Shown here: piece after piece, positions 46,979-59,819 of the stretch
Layout of the letters: every line of letters starts with the position of its first letter
How positions within the stretch are numbered: the first letter of the stretch is position 1
Origin: Thelonectria olida
Lineage: Eukaryota; Ascomycota; Sordariomycetes; Hypocreales; Nectriaceae
Assembly (NCBI GenBank): GCA_020736575.1
Contig: JAGPYM010000017.1
Span: forward strand, 248,001 to 312,000
Direction: 5' to 3'
Length of the DNA: 64,000 nucleotides
The notes under the pieces: generated by a model
Seen by the model: only the letters and a program-made list of their open reading frames with translations
The model's database searches: none
Told to the model about the DNA's origin: nothing
Program-made: the position numbers and the translations under genes

Positions 46979-48714
46979 TTAGAGATCCATGGTCAAAAGC
47001 TCTAACCGCGATACGACAGAATCGATGTTGGCACTGATGCGTTGCACGCGAGCCATGGCGACAGCGGCAGTGGCTTCCTCCTCAGTGGCGTCAACGAGTT
47101 CATAACGGGCGAGAACCTTCTCCGACTCGATACCACCGAACAGGTCAACGTGGGATAGGCAGTCGGTGTCGAGCTCCTTGGGGGCTTCGGACGAGGTGGC
47201 AGGCTCAGAGTGGAACAGGGCGAAGTCAGGGTCGGCCTCAAACTCAGCATCAACAGGAGCGACTCTGACAGGCTCGGCCTTCTCAACGGGTCGCTCAATG
47301 ACAGGCATATCCTTCTTCTCCTCCTCAGAATCGAAAGAGGGCTCAACGAAGTTGGACGACTTTCCAGAGAGGATAGAAGCGTCGATAGGAGCGGGAACCT
47401 CGGGAGTATCAACCATGAAGACCTGGGGTTGGAAGTTGTATGAGTTGTCGATGCTGAGCATGGAGAAGTCCATGTTCTGCTCAGGGATCATGGCCATACC
47501 AATCTGCTGCTGAGATTGCTGAGAAGGGTAAGGGTTGACATCCTTGGCCATCTGACGCTGTTCCTGAGGCTCAGTCTTGAGCTGAGGAGCCTGGTTAGCA
47601 GCAGCAGGGTTACTGCTGAGATGGTCAAGGAAGTTGGAGAAGGAAGAGGAAGAGAGAAGCATGCGAGTAAGATCAGACAGGCGCTTGTTCTCCTCCATAA
47701 GGGCACGGTTCTGGGCACGGAGGTCACCGTTCTCGTTGACCTTGTTGGAGATCTCAGCCTCGAGCTGGGTGATGTATTCTATTTCACAGTTAGTAAAAGG
47801 ATACATTGAATCGTTTTAGGGGACGTCTTACCCTTTCTGCGGGAGCGGAAAGCGCGGGCGGAAACCTTGTTTCGGAGCTGTCGTCGTTCCTTGGAGCTAA
47901 GCTTCTTGCCCTCTTCACTGGCGAGCAGTCGCTCATCCTCATCCATCTCCTCCTCTTCTTTCTTGGAACGGGGAAGGTGGCTGACAGGGCTTTGGTCCTG
48001 AGAGTCGGGTTGAGAAGGCTTGGCGCGCATCGAGTTCAGGAGCTGAGTAATCTTCTGCTCGACGATGGGATCGGTGGGTTGAGGAGCCTTACCACGGCCC
48101 TTAGCTGGGGCGCTTTGACGCTGAGCCTGCTGCTGTTGCTGAATAATCTGCTGCTGCTGTCGCTGTTGAGCCTGGGCCTTGGCCATGGCAGCCTGAGAGT
48201 GGGCACCAGGCCATAGTCGGCCGACGTTGTTGGTCTGAGTGGGCAGAACGGGAGGCGAGGGCAGGCTAGCAGAGTCCTCAATGTTGCTGGGGTTGACGGT
48301 GAAGAACTGAGAGTCGGCTGGAGATTCAAAGTCCAAATCCATCGTGTTTTGCGATGGCGATGTGTTGAAATCAAACTCATTCTCAGGGCTGAAGCTGGTC
48401 ATGTAATCGAGGCTGCCAAAGTCTTGGTAACCCGTGTTGTTGGTTTGGTTCACGGCCATCGTGTTGGCGATAGCGCCAGGGACGAAGCCGGTTTGCTGTC
48501 GATACAAGTCATAGTTGTGACTGGGGCCGGTCATAGCCTGAGTGCTTGAGATTCCAGGTGCGCTGACGGCAGCCGAGATGGGGCTGGCAAAGGCAGCCTT
48601 TGAGGTAGCAGCTGGTGATACCGAAGCGGGTGACTGATAGTTGGAGATGGCATCGTACTCGGTCAGGTCGAGCAGGGCATCGATATCGACGTTATTCTGG
48701 GCCGGAGCCGACAT
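46979..48714 (-). CDS. meaB: bZIP transcription factor, MeaB type
   Basis: Two exons, 47832-48714 and 46979-47778, with the intron (phase 1) inside the bZIP; 560 residues. The start chosen is ATG 48714 (MSAPAQNNVDIDALLDL); an in-frame ATG at 48795 would add 27 residues. The Gln-rich N-terminal half ends in a basic region, KKLSSKERRQLRNKVSARAF then RSRRKEY, followed by a leucine zipper (about 297-335, ITQLEAEISNKVNENGDLR and onward) and the LTRMLLSSSSFSNFLDHLSS motif. The N-A-x7-R DNA-contact spacing appears as NKVSARAFRSR, typical of this class. MeaB in Aspergillus and Fusarium takes part in nitrogen metabolite repression. The name rests on remembered similarity around the basic region and is moderately sure; bZIP identity is certain. 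The C-terminus ends in a conserved-looking helical segment. Confidence 0.85.
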
Positions 48715-51700
48715 GTTTGTGGGTGATGTGTATGTGAATGTTTGATGATGCGGACGACTGGGAAGGTCCGATTGTAGCTCGAAAGAGAAAGTCAATGGCG
48801 CTGATCGGATCGGTGAGTGGTCGCAGGCAGATATAAACGATTCGAATAAAGTTGGTGAGATCGAAATGAAACCGAAGATGGAAGATTGTCAGATAGCCTG
48901 GTTCGAGGTTGTCAAGTTGGTGTTCTTGGAAAATGGGAAAGGAAGAGACGAGACCAGGCAGAACTGGGGGGGCATTCAATTGTCTATGAATGGAACGGGT
49001 GCCTTGGCCCCTTAGGAGGTACGTACCTTCCGGGAACATCTTGGGGCCACCTGCGTAGCAGGCGCCGGGAGCCACCAGGGAGCCCCCGCCGGAGCCACTC
49101 GAGAGCCACTGACGGCGTGTGGAAGGCTCAAGGAAGGCGTCCAAAGGAGCCCCAAGGTGTCCCCCCGAAGCGGCTTAACGCTGGACGTTCCAGGATTGGG
49201 CCAGGGCACTTGAGTGTGGCCCAGTCTCATGGATGATGGGGAGTGACACCCTTGGCCGAGTCTCCCAGGGCATTGTCCCGGAGAGCAGGGATCAGTCGCC
49301 GGGGTCCCGACTGAGGACGCGTCAGCTCTTTTCCTCGGTGGTGCGTCCCAGGCGAGCCAAGGGCGAAACTTGGCCGAGCGAGCGACTGAGAGAGACAGCA
49401 AGCGAATCTGATCAAGTGCACCCACTCTCTTCAGCGAATGGCGAGAGCCCATCTGCAGCAAGCTGCGGCCTGAGGATGACGACGCCTTCGTCCGGTTTGG
49501 GAACTCCTCATCGATGGCTGTGTGCGTGTGTGTATGGATGACTGGTTAACAGGTTGCTGCTGCAACTCTCTTTCCCACACGAAGCTGTCCAACCGTGTCT
49601 TCAATCACAATCCTATCACCATCTTCCATTTGGCATAATAGACGCTATGTTTCGACCGCTACTCCGCAAAAGCTGACGAATTTCCATCCCTCACAACCAA
49701 ACAGCGTCGGGGCCACGAGGCCTCCCACCAAGAACGCTCAAGCCCACAATCAGTCACCGTGTGTATGTGCTTTCGAGATTGCGGTTTCCAGAGACAACCA
49801 TACACCAATCTCGACCCCTGCTGGAATCAAACAGATCAGCAAGCCAACAACACTCATCTCAATCTTGATGATTCCAGCGGACTGCGGTGGACCTGGTGAT
49901 GCTACTGATGAGTGCACCTGCATTGTACACTGCCGACCTTCCAAGAACCCAGCCTTCCGGCGATCACTTCGAATAGAATCGGCTCCTTACTTTTGCCCAG
50001 CTAACGTGTATTTGCTGACTCTACTGACTCTCTGCCACCTTCGCATGCGCCAAGCTGGAATGCAACCTGATGACAGACGCCGTGATATCGCATCATGTTA
50101 TCCCCCGAAACTCCGACAAGAGTCCAGAACCGAACAACCGGCGACCGGTGCCTTGACATAACGCCCGCTTGGATTCTTGTATCGGGTACATGCTTCCGCA
50201 GGGAATACCTAGCCGTTTGGAGGTGCCTCTACTTTGTAAACCTGTCTTACATTCCGTTGCTGCCGAGCGTGGCTGTACAAGACGCCAACCTTAGCACTTC
50301 TTTGGAGGGGGAAATCATCTTGGCATTCTGCAAAGGATCCTTTGAGACTCGGCAAGTGTCCAGACTTGCCAGACTCAAATCAATCGACTCAAACTCTCGC
50401 GCTCGTGTGATGCTTTCACGCCAATTTCTCCATTTCTCCCTTCTTAGAGATGCTTTGATCGGACGCCTCCCTCCCCACTTTCTCATCTGCCGGGCGAGGC
50501 TTGCAAGTCGGGAGCTTTGTTCGCCATGGCTCAACTCCGGATACTGCTTCATTGGTGCTTTCACTGCTTTGTCCCTGGCATGAAAATGAGATGCTGCTGA
50601 ACTGTCCCGAAAGTGCTCCCACATCCCATGCCCAACGGCGACGCCGTGCCTCGGGTCCCGCTCGTGGACGGCCCGTCTGAAGAGTGCATATCCACAACAT
50701 TCATCATAGCGGTATGATTTTTTCTCAATAGTATCACGGCACTTGGGCCATTGCTTTGTTTTTGGATGTTCAGTTTTTTTAGTTTGTTTCTGGTGTCTTA
50801 TGACGAAATGCGCTCACCACAAGAGACCAGAGGCGCCGTCATGATCGGGAAATTGTCCAAGCCGCCACTGACTTGACACTGCCACCACAAAGCCCACTCT
50901 CTATGCACATCACTCCAATGCTCGTGTTTACTGCTCGTCAAGTTGTGTAATACGAGAGTTGGTTGGCTTCACAGGGAACGATGCACAGTGTTCCCCTCAT
51001 ATTCAGACACATACACCAACAAAAAGTCGGTCGTTATGTGTCTTCGGGAATCAATGGAGCAATATCCGCACTGCTGCTTCAAACTAACTATTGGTTGGAC
51101 ATCAGGACGCCATTCAGACAAACAGCATTGATGAAACGCATGTTCAGGCCCGCTCACCTTCGCGGCGGTCGACGGACATGGCACGTCTCATCAGTCCTCT
51201 CGTCGTTCGTGTTCCAGGTCTTTTGCCACGCCAAGGTGTCGGCCGTAACACCACCGCCGTGCTCCGATCCGTCTTGTCCACCGTGGCACCCCCTAATAAA
51301 AATAGATTGGGGACTCGTCCCACGGGCTGCTGCCCTGAATATCAATCTGAACGAAGCAACAAGTAATAATTAGTTAAAGACTCTGAACATCTCCACCGCC
51401 CCCTGACGACGGGAGTCTGGAGAGGACGAGTTTCGTCCAATGTTGACCGTCTCCGTGAATGCTCCCACTTCCCGACCTTTTGCATTGATTCAGGGGAATG
51501 TTTGGAAACAATTCTCTTGACACTAGCATCTGGTGTTTGCTTCCCGCCCGGTGAACCCCATCCTCATCGTCAAAGCAGATCTCCAAGAGATGGCTTTGTC
51601 GCGGGTCGAGGCTCACCGAAGGGTGACCTTGCTTCCCACAGCCGGCTCTCGCCGCCCTGCCATCGGTTCCTTGCCCAAATCTGGCATCTCAAACTGGGGG

Positions 51701-52791
51701 ATTTCTCCCTGTCGTGAGATTAAAATGATACTCTGCTACTCTGCCACAAACCCGGCCTCATTTTGGCATTCATCGCCTCGACTCCACAGTTCAGCTTCTC
51801 GGTGGTGGCTTCAGGTGAGAACCATTCAAGGGCCCAGGGCCCAAGGCGTTTGCAAGGGTGAGCACGGCAGTTTGGAAGTCTGCCCTTCCATTTCGAAGCT
51901 CCATTACTTCTCTCCCCATCAACCCAGACGGACGCCTGTAACTTGTCGTGCCCCTGTTATTACATGGTCTCCGTGAGATCTCATCAAGCCACGACGGCAT
52001 TGCGAATCATTGTGGTGCCGGCACTACTTTGATCGTTTCGGCTGCATTGAGGCTTTGAAACGCATGAAGATGTCGATCGGAGCAATAGCCTAACGAGTCG
52101 TTCCCAAATATCACCATACCCTTCCATCCCAAGTCGGTGGTTTTAGGGCCGTCCTCCGCTCCGTCCAGGGGCGAGTTCATGTGGCTGAGCCACGAGAAAG
52201 AGGCGGTGCATTCACGTGAGACCTCGCACGTGATGACCTTTTCAGTCAACCAAAGCATCATGACACCCAAGTCCCGTGATCAGTCCAGTGACCGTTTACA
52301 GCCTGATACTGATATGGACTTTCAGCCTGACGGCTGGCCAAGATCAAAGTATCCATTCGTCTGCATCTGCCTGCTGTCGCCAACGCCCGACGGTGCGCGC
52401 CCAACTATATGCAGGTTTGCCCAATCTTCACTTCCACACGCACACCTCAACTATTTCCAGCGTCGCCACCACGCGTTCCTGGATTATCGCGATTTGGAGT
52501 GCCTGTATCTTGTGGCCATCGCGTGCCAAGCAAATCACCTTGTGGTTGTTTCCAACAAACTGTCTGCGTTTTTTTGACGCGATTTCCTTTCTATAACTCC
52601 GGATCGTTTGTGCACGTCGGTTCTGCACAATTGGCAGCCTCACGAAACCGCCTCACCAAAGCTGCCTTGCATTGGATGGTCCCTCGGAGTTGTTAGCCAC
52701 GTTCGTTACAGGGGTACTTCCGTTTACCGTTGAGCCGAAACCCTTGGTACAGTACTGAATTACCATGATGGTAAGCTGATGGTAATTGCAA
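48715..52791. other. Four-kilobase spacer between the divergent meaB and DUF2293 genes
   Basis: No coding gene is supported on either strand; open frames are short and compositionally random. Both neighbours begin at its edges, so promoters and long leaders are expected. TTAGGAGGTACGTACCTT at about 49013-49030, a GGTA-type element similar to others in the window, lies 300 nt upstream of the meaB start. The middle (49500-52000) shows nothing recognisable. Confidence 0.5.
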
Positions 52792-55517
52792 ATGGGGAGA
52801 GAGAAACGAAACCTTCTGGTCGGCCAGGCGGGGGGTGCGAAGGAGAGGCACAAGCGAGCCCAAAGGTCGCAGTACGACCCGAACGCGCCTGTGCCCGAAG
52901 GCTTCGTGGCCAAGCCAGCCCTACCAAAGTCCAAGCATCAGTCATATTTCGAGTTCGTCGAGAACAAAGAGAAGAAGAAGAAGCTCGAGCACAAGGTACA
53001 GAGCGACATGTGGCCGCCACTTGATCCAGAATACTCATGACCTTTAGATCACAACCGACAAGACCCCACCACCAGGATTCGAGTTTGTTCCTATCGGGAA
53101 CCCCGAACTAACTACAGCATGTAAAGAGTTGTCTCGCGAAAAGGATGCCATGATCTTTATCGTTTCGGTACGTCGAATACATGCTTCCTGTCTTGACCAT
53201 GTTACTAACCTCCCATCTAGAATTCAAAAGAAAAAGACTCCAACATCCTCGCCCATCAAGTACATCGCGTCGGTCACCACATCAGAGAAACGATTGTCGA
53301 CGAAGCACGAGCCTCCCTTGGACAACCTCCGCTTTCTAACATTCCGCCGATATTCGGCGGATCGCCTGAACCGATCCCCAAATCCCAAGAAGAATATAAT
53401 GTCCAAGTAGATGCTGCCATTCGGGATTTATTTCCACGGATTCCCAATACCGATCGTCAGATGATTATCGAGCATGCATTCAACCGGGTTAGTTCTCCTC
53501 CTTAACTTGATCCAGACGACAAAATATTAATGGCCCTAGGGATCCACGTTCAAAGGCGAGAAGCCGGTAGGATTATCAACTGATATCACACTAGCCCGCC
53601 GAGTTCAGCTTGCAGTGCTCGCTCACATCCGCCACACTCACACCAGATATGATAACTTGCTAAAGGAAACGACCTGGCAAAATGCTCGCAAGGTTGTCGA
53701 GAGTCTGTGTCTGGACACCCTCGTCAAGTGGCGAGGGGATGAAGAGACTGGCCGGGACCAACTGGATGAGATTCTCCGTGAAGTGGTCGTGATTTCGGAC
53801 TCTGAGGACGACGACTCCGACCAGGACAGTGATGACTCTTCCGTTATGGAGATTGAACCCCCTCCAAGACCAGCCGTGCCACTCCGGGTCGAGAGTATTG
53901 CTGCCGGCCAAGCTGCTCCTGCTCGCCGGCGCACTCCCAAACCAGCAAATGGCCAGAATGGACCCTTGACACCCGCCCGGGCACAAGGCAAGGTCCAGAA
54001 GAAAAAGCGTAAGACTTCTGCGGAAAAGAAAGGGCAGCGGGGATTCAAGAGATACCATGCTTGGCAAGAAGCCATCCGGCGTTACCGCGAAGAAAACAGC
54101 TCGGAACTCCAGCCAGCTCCCATGGACCGACCCCCAAACCCCTCGTACCTCCCTCAGCATCAGCCCGCACCTCGTCCCACTGCTCCCTATGCATCCCACG
54201 AATTTCGCAATGTCTCTGAGCCCAGGATTTCTGCATCAATCGCTGGACCAGCACCTACTGAGAATGGTTACGTTGCGCAGCCGCCTTCGTATGCACATCA
54301 CGCTGTGAATATTGCCCGGCGATCGTATTCCCCCCTCCAACGAGCGCCAGTACATGATAAGGTAATGTCTCCTCGGGAGGTGCACCGTGATAGCCCAGGG
54401 TCACGTCGCCCAGTCTCTTTGGTCACCAATCGTCTCCAGGATTTGTTGGTGCCTTCCATTGAACCAGCTTCACCCGAAGCCATGAGGCCCTCCTTTGTCC
54501 GTACCGTCCCACCTAGGGGCCAAGATGTTGGTAATGGGTCCCCAAGAGGCTCTGGTATGCAATATTCTCCAAGACGATTCTCTCCGCCGAGAGGAGCACC
54601 ATTCACCAGGGGAGAACCCGTTGTCGTCGCCCGGCGCGTCGTTCAGAGAGAACGATTAGCACCAGCCGAGGCCCATGCTGATCACCGTGGGCATGTTCCT
54701 AGCGTCTCCCGTGATCAGGAGTATGTATCCACTCGAGATGGTTATCCCGTTTCCAACTCGTCTGTTTATCACTCTGACGGACTGCCATATGAGTCCAGTC
54801 AACTCCCAGCCATGGCACCTATGCGGAGAGCTCCTCAGGATCCTCTAAGGTCAGAACGACCCAACACCATACTTATGGAGGATCGTGGTGGATTTTATGA
54901 AAGAGTTTCGAGTCATCCAGATGGTGCTCACCCACTCCCTCGGACAACCAGAGTTGTTGAGTTTAGACAACAGCCAACTCATGACATTCGGAGAGCACCA
55001 GAGCCTCGTCGTGTCGTTCCCTTGCAAGAGGGACCACGAATATTGCGGGATGGCCGAAGCAGCCCTGGCCTCAGGGTCATCCCAACCACCACAGGTGCCC
55101 CCTCTCAACCGTTTGATCGTCAGTCACGAGTTCTTCTGGCAGAGCCTGTTCTCATACGGCCTCGGACACCAAACGAGATTGTTCATGGTCGAGGACATGA
55201 GAGGGAGTATTACCCCGTCTATCAACAACCACCCAGGCCAGAACCTCGGCCAATGTCAGGCGGTCGTGTCGTAGTCCGTGAAGAGCCATATCGAGAGGTG
55301 TATGTCTGCTCTTCGTCCGATTGAAGCCAGATTAACAGGCCAACTAACCATACACAGGCGATACGGTGAACGACCCATGAGTGCTCCTCGACATGACCAA
55401 CCGATTCAACAACGCTACCAAAGCGGCCCTCCTCCGCCAGACAATCATCAACACACTCCAAGAAGAGGCTTCCCCTTACACCCCCACCGACCCGAGGACG
55501 TCATTGTTATTGAATAA
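52792..55517 (+). CDS. DUF2293 domain protein
   Basis: Five exons: 52792-52995, 53048-53167, 53221-53487, 53540-55299 and 55358-55517. They total 2511 nt in consistent phase, 836 residues. The N-terminus is basic (MGREKRNLLVGQAGGAKERH). The DUF2293 region is about residues 125-240, including VDAAIRDLFPRIPNTDRQ, the GST junction and the helical LAVLAHIRHTHTRYDNLL to DTLVKWRG. An acidic SDSEDDDSDQDSDD patch follows, then a Lys-rich possible nuclear localisation signal (KKKRKTSAEKK) and a long Pro/Arg/Ser-rich disordered tail. The function of this fungal family is not established; basic and acidic patches suggest a nuclear role, which is inference. The last short exon (from 55358) changes the C-terminus to PEDVIVIE instead of an earlier stop at 55324, so intron retention there would give an alternative end. 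Confidence 0.85.
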
Positions 55518-55975
55518 CCACGACACTCTTCGCGACTTTAAGATGTCGCACCACCTTCATGTTTTCTCAAGATTAAAACGAATGCCACGACCATACAGGG
55601 CGTTAGCGGATGTTACCAAGATAGATGGTACAGGATGGACGACTCAATGATGACGAGGATGATATTTTTGAACTGGGTTTTGTTTGAAACTGTATATACG
55701 TACGAACTGAAGGAATGATACCCAGTACGGATCGACACATACATGAGGTACCCGAGAGATATTGAGTCACTAAAAACATGTTGGAATCATACAATGTCTG
55801 AACTGCACTTGAAATACAACTGACTTTGCGTGTTTCTACACGTGAAACATGTTGGATAAAGATCGATATGTACTTTCATTGACCTAACAACCTCCAACCC
55901 TATAGACTATAGATTTTGAACACCTGCCAAAAGAAAAAAAGTAATGATTCGTAGAATGGGTATAACAAAGGGCTT
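55518..55975. other. Spacer between convergent DUF2293 and RRP12 genes
   Basis: Two 3' ends meet here. AT-rich sequence fits polyadenylation regions. No gene is seen. Confidence 0.6.
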
Positions 55976-58900
55976 CTAGTTGCGCCCTCTTCCCTTCTTG
56001 CCCACGCCCGCCATCGGTGCTCCATGTCTCTTTTCCACACCCAATCCTCTTCGGCCCGCTGCGATTCCGCCCTTTCCGCTCTGCGCGCCGCCGCCACGAC
56101 CACCGCGTCCACCACGACCTCCGCGGAAGCCGCCTCCGCCTCCTCGTCCACCTCGGAAGCGACCGTTGCCGCGGGGGCTGATCTTGTTCTTGACAGCTTC
56201 GGCGTCGGTGGCGTCCATGGCCTCGTGGTCGTCGTCGTCGTTGTCGTCGTCGGCACCACGGCGGTTGGAGAACTTGAGCTTGCCGCCGCGGCCACGCTTG
56301 GCAGCGTCCTTGCCCTTGATGGCGGCGACATAGGCGCCGACGCCAGAGACGGCCTCGGGCTGGTCAACGTCCATGGCCTCGTCGTCGCTGTCCTTGCCGA
56401 GGATGAGCTTGCCGTCGAGGTCGACCTTGGCCTTGGTGCGAGTCGGCTTGCGAAGCTTCATGGGCTTGGTGGATGAGATGTTGGCGAGGGCCTTCTTGTC
56501 GAGCAAGTCGAGAGGCTCCTCTTCGTTCTCGACGATGTACGTCTTCCCGCCCTTCTGGGCCTTCTTCTTTGGTCGAGGGGCTTCGTCATCGGAGCCGTCG
56601 TCAGACTCTGAGTCGCTGCTGTAGAGAGCCTGGTCGTATTCGTTCTCAAATTGGCGCTTAGGCTGGTCCTCATCCTCCTCTTCACTCTCATCGCCATCCT
56701 GGGCGGCCTTGGCGGCGTCCTTCTTCTTCTTTGAACGCTCCTTTGTCTTGCGAATGTTGACAATCAACTTCTTGTCGGCCTCAGGGCAGTTCTTATGAAT
56801 GTTGTCGTATCCAAATCTGCGGACCATGCGCTCAAGAATGTGCTTGACCTTGGCCTTGAAGTGGCCCTTGTGCTCGTGGCTCCATACTATGAGGTTAGGC
56901 ACAAGGGTGGAGAGTCGAGGAAGCATGAGCTCGACAGGGAGGCTGATAACACAGACCTTGACGAAACCCAGGCAACTCTTGACAATCTCTCGGTTGTTGG
57001 AGGTGAGGAAAAGGTCCATAGTCTGGACCAAATCCGAAAGTGTCTGCTCGCTCAGGCCTTCTCGGAACTCATATAGCAGCCTGCTAATGGCCGTGATAGA
57101 CGCAGAGATCATGTGAGGTGTGCTTCCAGCGAGACCAGCGCTGACCATGGTGAAGAATTCTTCGATATTGGCAGTTCCAGCAGGGGCGTCCTTGGGCATG
57201 TGAGGAACCTTAGTGTTGTCAATGACAGCACCCTGAGCGTCGACCATACGGTGGCCCATCTGGACAAGGAGGTCGTAAGCCGTCTCTCGGGCTCGCTCGT
57301 TATTCTCCTTGCAGCAGATGACGACCTCGCTGAGCACAGCAGGGATAAAGTGGAGCGAAGTATCGGGGATGAAAGGTAGGAGGGCGATGATGGCAGCGAG
57401 GCGTTCTCGTCGGGCGGGGGCGGAGACCTTCTCAGTGCTGGAGAAGATGAGGTTCTGCAGTTCTACGCTTCTCTCATTGAGTGCAGCCTTGCCGAGATCA
57501 GAATCGGCCAGACGAGGGATAAGCTTGTATGCCTTCTTTTGGAGCTGGGGCTCCTCCTGCTTGTAAGCAATAACAGAGGCAATCTCGAACAAAGCAGCGA
57601 AGCTCTCACGGGGAAGGTAAATTGACATTGTAATGACAAGATCCATGAGAGTCTGAGCCGTTGAAGGCATATGGTCTTCGGGTTTCTGGGTCTTCTTCTT
57701 TTCTTCGACCTTGGGGCTTTGCTCCAACTCCGTGACAAGCATTTTACTCACACGATCAAAAGTCTGCATGAGCTCTTCATTCGGAGTAATGCTCAGGAAG
57801 ACATTAATGGTCTGTAAGATAGGGCCTCGGGTTTGAGGCAGTGTCTGTGTGTAAACGTTAAACAGAACAGCGAGCATGTTGCCAGCGAACTGCGAAAGAT
57901 ACTCGAGGTTCTTCTTAGCAGAGGCACGAGAAACTCTGCTCTGAAGGACCAAGTCTTCCTCATCGTCCTCAATCTCCGCGATGGCCTTATTGGATTCGAT
58001 CAGGGCCTTGAGAGCCCTACAAATATCTAGTCGAAGATCAACCTGCTTGTAGAGAAGGTTGGCCAGAATCTCGGCGAAGCCCTGGTCGAACGCTTCGGTC
58101 AGGTCCAAAGGCAGGTCACAGTAGCCAGGGAGAATCGACCAGATCTGCTGCACAATGGTTTCATAGATCTTGAGTTCCATGGTCTTCTCGGCTTCACCAT
58201 GATCGAGCACCTTCTGGAACATGAGTGAGCTCAGTGGAATCATCTCACTCTTGAAATGGGCCAGATTGGTGTTGCTGGTATAATCTCGCAGAATGGGGAA
58301 CATCCAAGCCCGGCCAGGTTGGCCCGAGCAGGCTTCGCGAGGTTCAGGGGAAGCACTGAGAGGACAGCCTCGGGGCCCATTGCCCGGGTAGCCTTTCCAA
58401 TAACCTCATCTGCGTCCTTCTTGTTGCGGAAGGAGCCATTTTCCCGAATTTCACCAATGGTTTTGGTGACGTTCAACATGATGGGGAATGACCTCCAACG
58501 CAGGGAGTCAAACATGGCACCCAGCACATTGAAGGTTTGCAGCCAAGCGGCCTGGTACTGGACAGTGAGCAATGACTCAGCAATCTTGGCAATCTTCTCC
58601 AGAATCTTCTCGTCGTAGATTGAAGGCTCGAGGATAACTTGACGGGGTACGCAGTTGGCCATGAAGGAAACCAGGCACTCGGATGCTGAAATTCGGATGT
58701 TCTCAGAAGGCGACTGCAGGAATTGTGCGACCAGTTCGAATAGGTTGGGGAGATTTTGGAAAGTCTCTTCAGGCTCGACCTGGCCCGAAACGTCATATCC
58801 TCGCGACAGAATGGCAAGCCACGGGGGTACGAGCTGGGTATCGTTGGCAGCCGGTCGCAGCTCCGAGATGATCTCCATCAGTCGGGGCAGTTTGGCGGAT

Positions 58901-59819
58901 GACACCTCATCGGTCATTCCCTCAAAGATCATCTCAAATATCTCAAAAGCAGCCATGGTCATATACTCGTTTCCAGTCTTGGCGATTCCCAACAGCAGTT
59001 CGCACAGGGACTCCGTCTTCTTGCTGGGCCATCCGCCACTGGCCGACGCAACCGTCTTGACTAATTGCAGGGCATGGATCATGGCGGGTTCGCTGCTGGT
59101 ATCCAAGGACTTCTTTCCCTTGCGCAGCTGAGCGACCTGGGCAGCCAGGTCCTCCAAGTTCTTCATGGCCGTTTGGGCGCACATGTCGGCGGCGGGGTGA
59201 TCCAGCGAAGGACTCGGGGGAGGGTTTCGAAGAACTTTTTTCAACGCATCCTGCGACCTCTTTCGCACCTTGGGTCGGGGGTCCAGCGCCATGTTCAACA
59301 GTCCAGCAACCGCTCGACGGGGCCCAATCTGGGTAACGGAGAGCTCCCATGACGCAGAGTCCTGGGCAAGCAGGAGAGACTCGAGACATCCAATCGACGT
59401 TCGCAAAAGTATTGGCTCCGCATCCTGCAACAGGAGCACGGGGGCAAGCAGGGTCAGGATTTGTGTGAACTTGGAGCGGAGGAGAGGCTGAGGGGCATAA
59501 GGCGTAATGGTATCGAGAAGGTAGACGACCGGTGTCGCAAGTTCTGGGTTAACAGTGTCGTTGGCATTGGCTTGCTGAAGAAGGGCCAAGAGAGCGGCAA
59601 AGTATCCAGTCGGCGTAGGTGTCGTGTTCTGTTCCTTCAAGGTCGACTCGACGGCCTGTAACACGACGACATTCTAGTATTTTTGCACCTATTAGTACAT
59701 GGATTTGGGTCGAGCAGGATTACGAAAAGAAGGGATATTTTGAGACATACCCTTTGCTGGCTTTTCAGGCCAGGGGACTTGATCTTGTCCAGCTTTTCAG
59801 CCAGAGAAGGGGTCGCCAT
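55976..59819 (-). CDS. rrp12: Ribosomal RNA processing protein RRP12 (apparent frameshift)
   Basis: Exon 1 is 59751-59819 (start ATG 59819, context AAGATGGCG). Exon 2 starts at 59673 and runs to the stop at 55976, but the frame changes near 58308-58325. The first frame covers about 475 residues, the second about 775. Together they match Rrp12, a HEAT-repeat export and assembly factor for pre-40S and pre-60S subunits in the nucleolus. The NUC173 domain lies in the middle (SLRWRSFPIMLNVTKTIGEI to GYCDLPLDLTEAFDQ). The C-terminus is acidic and then RGG-rich (GNGRFRGGRGGGGGFRGGRG), a likely RNA-binding tail, with KKGRGRN at the end. No GT-AG intron can bridge the frame change. Both frames are otherwise free of stops, which suggests a small indel or sequence error rather than an old pseudogene. 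It is divergent from VPS29. Confidence 0.88.

Noticed and set aside
49595..50161. 188-residue plus-strand frame in the meaB upstream region
   Set aside because: No homologous feature and no codon pattern unlike surrounding non-coding DNA.
58300..58331. Programmed -1 frameshifting as the explanation for the RRP12 frame change
   Set aside because: The site has no in-frame X-XXY-YYZ slippery heptamer (codons CGG GCC AAC CTG GCC GGG CTT), and RRP12 is not known to use recoding; an indel is simpler.
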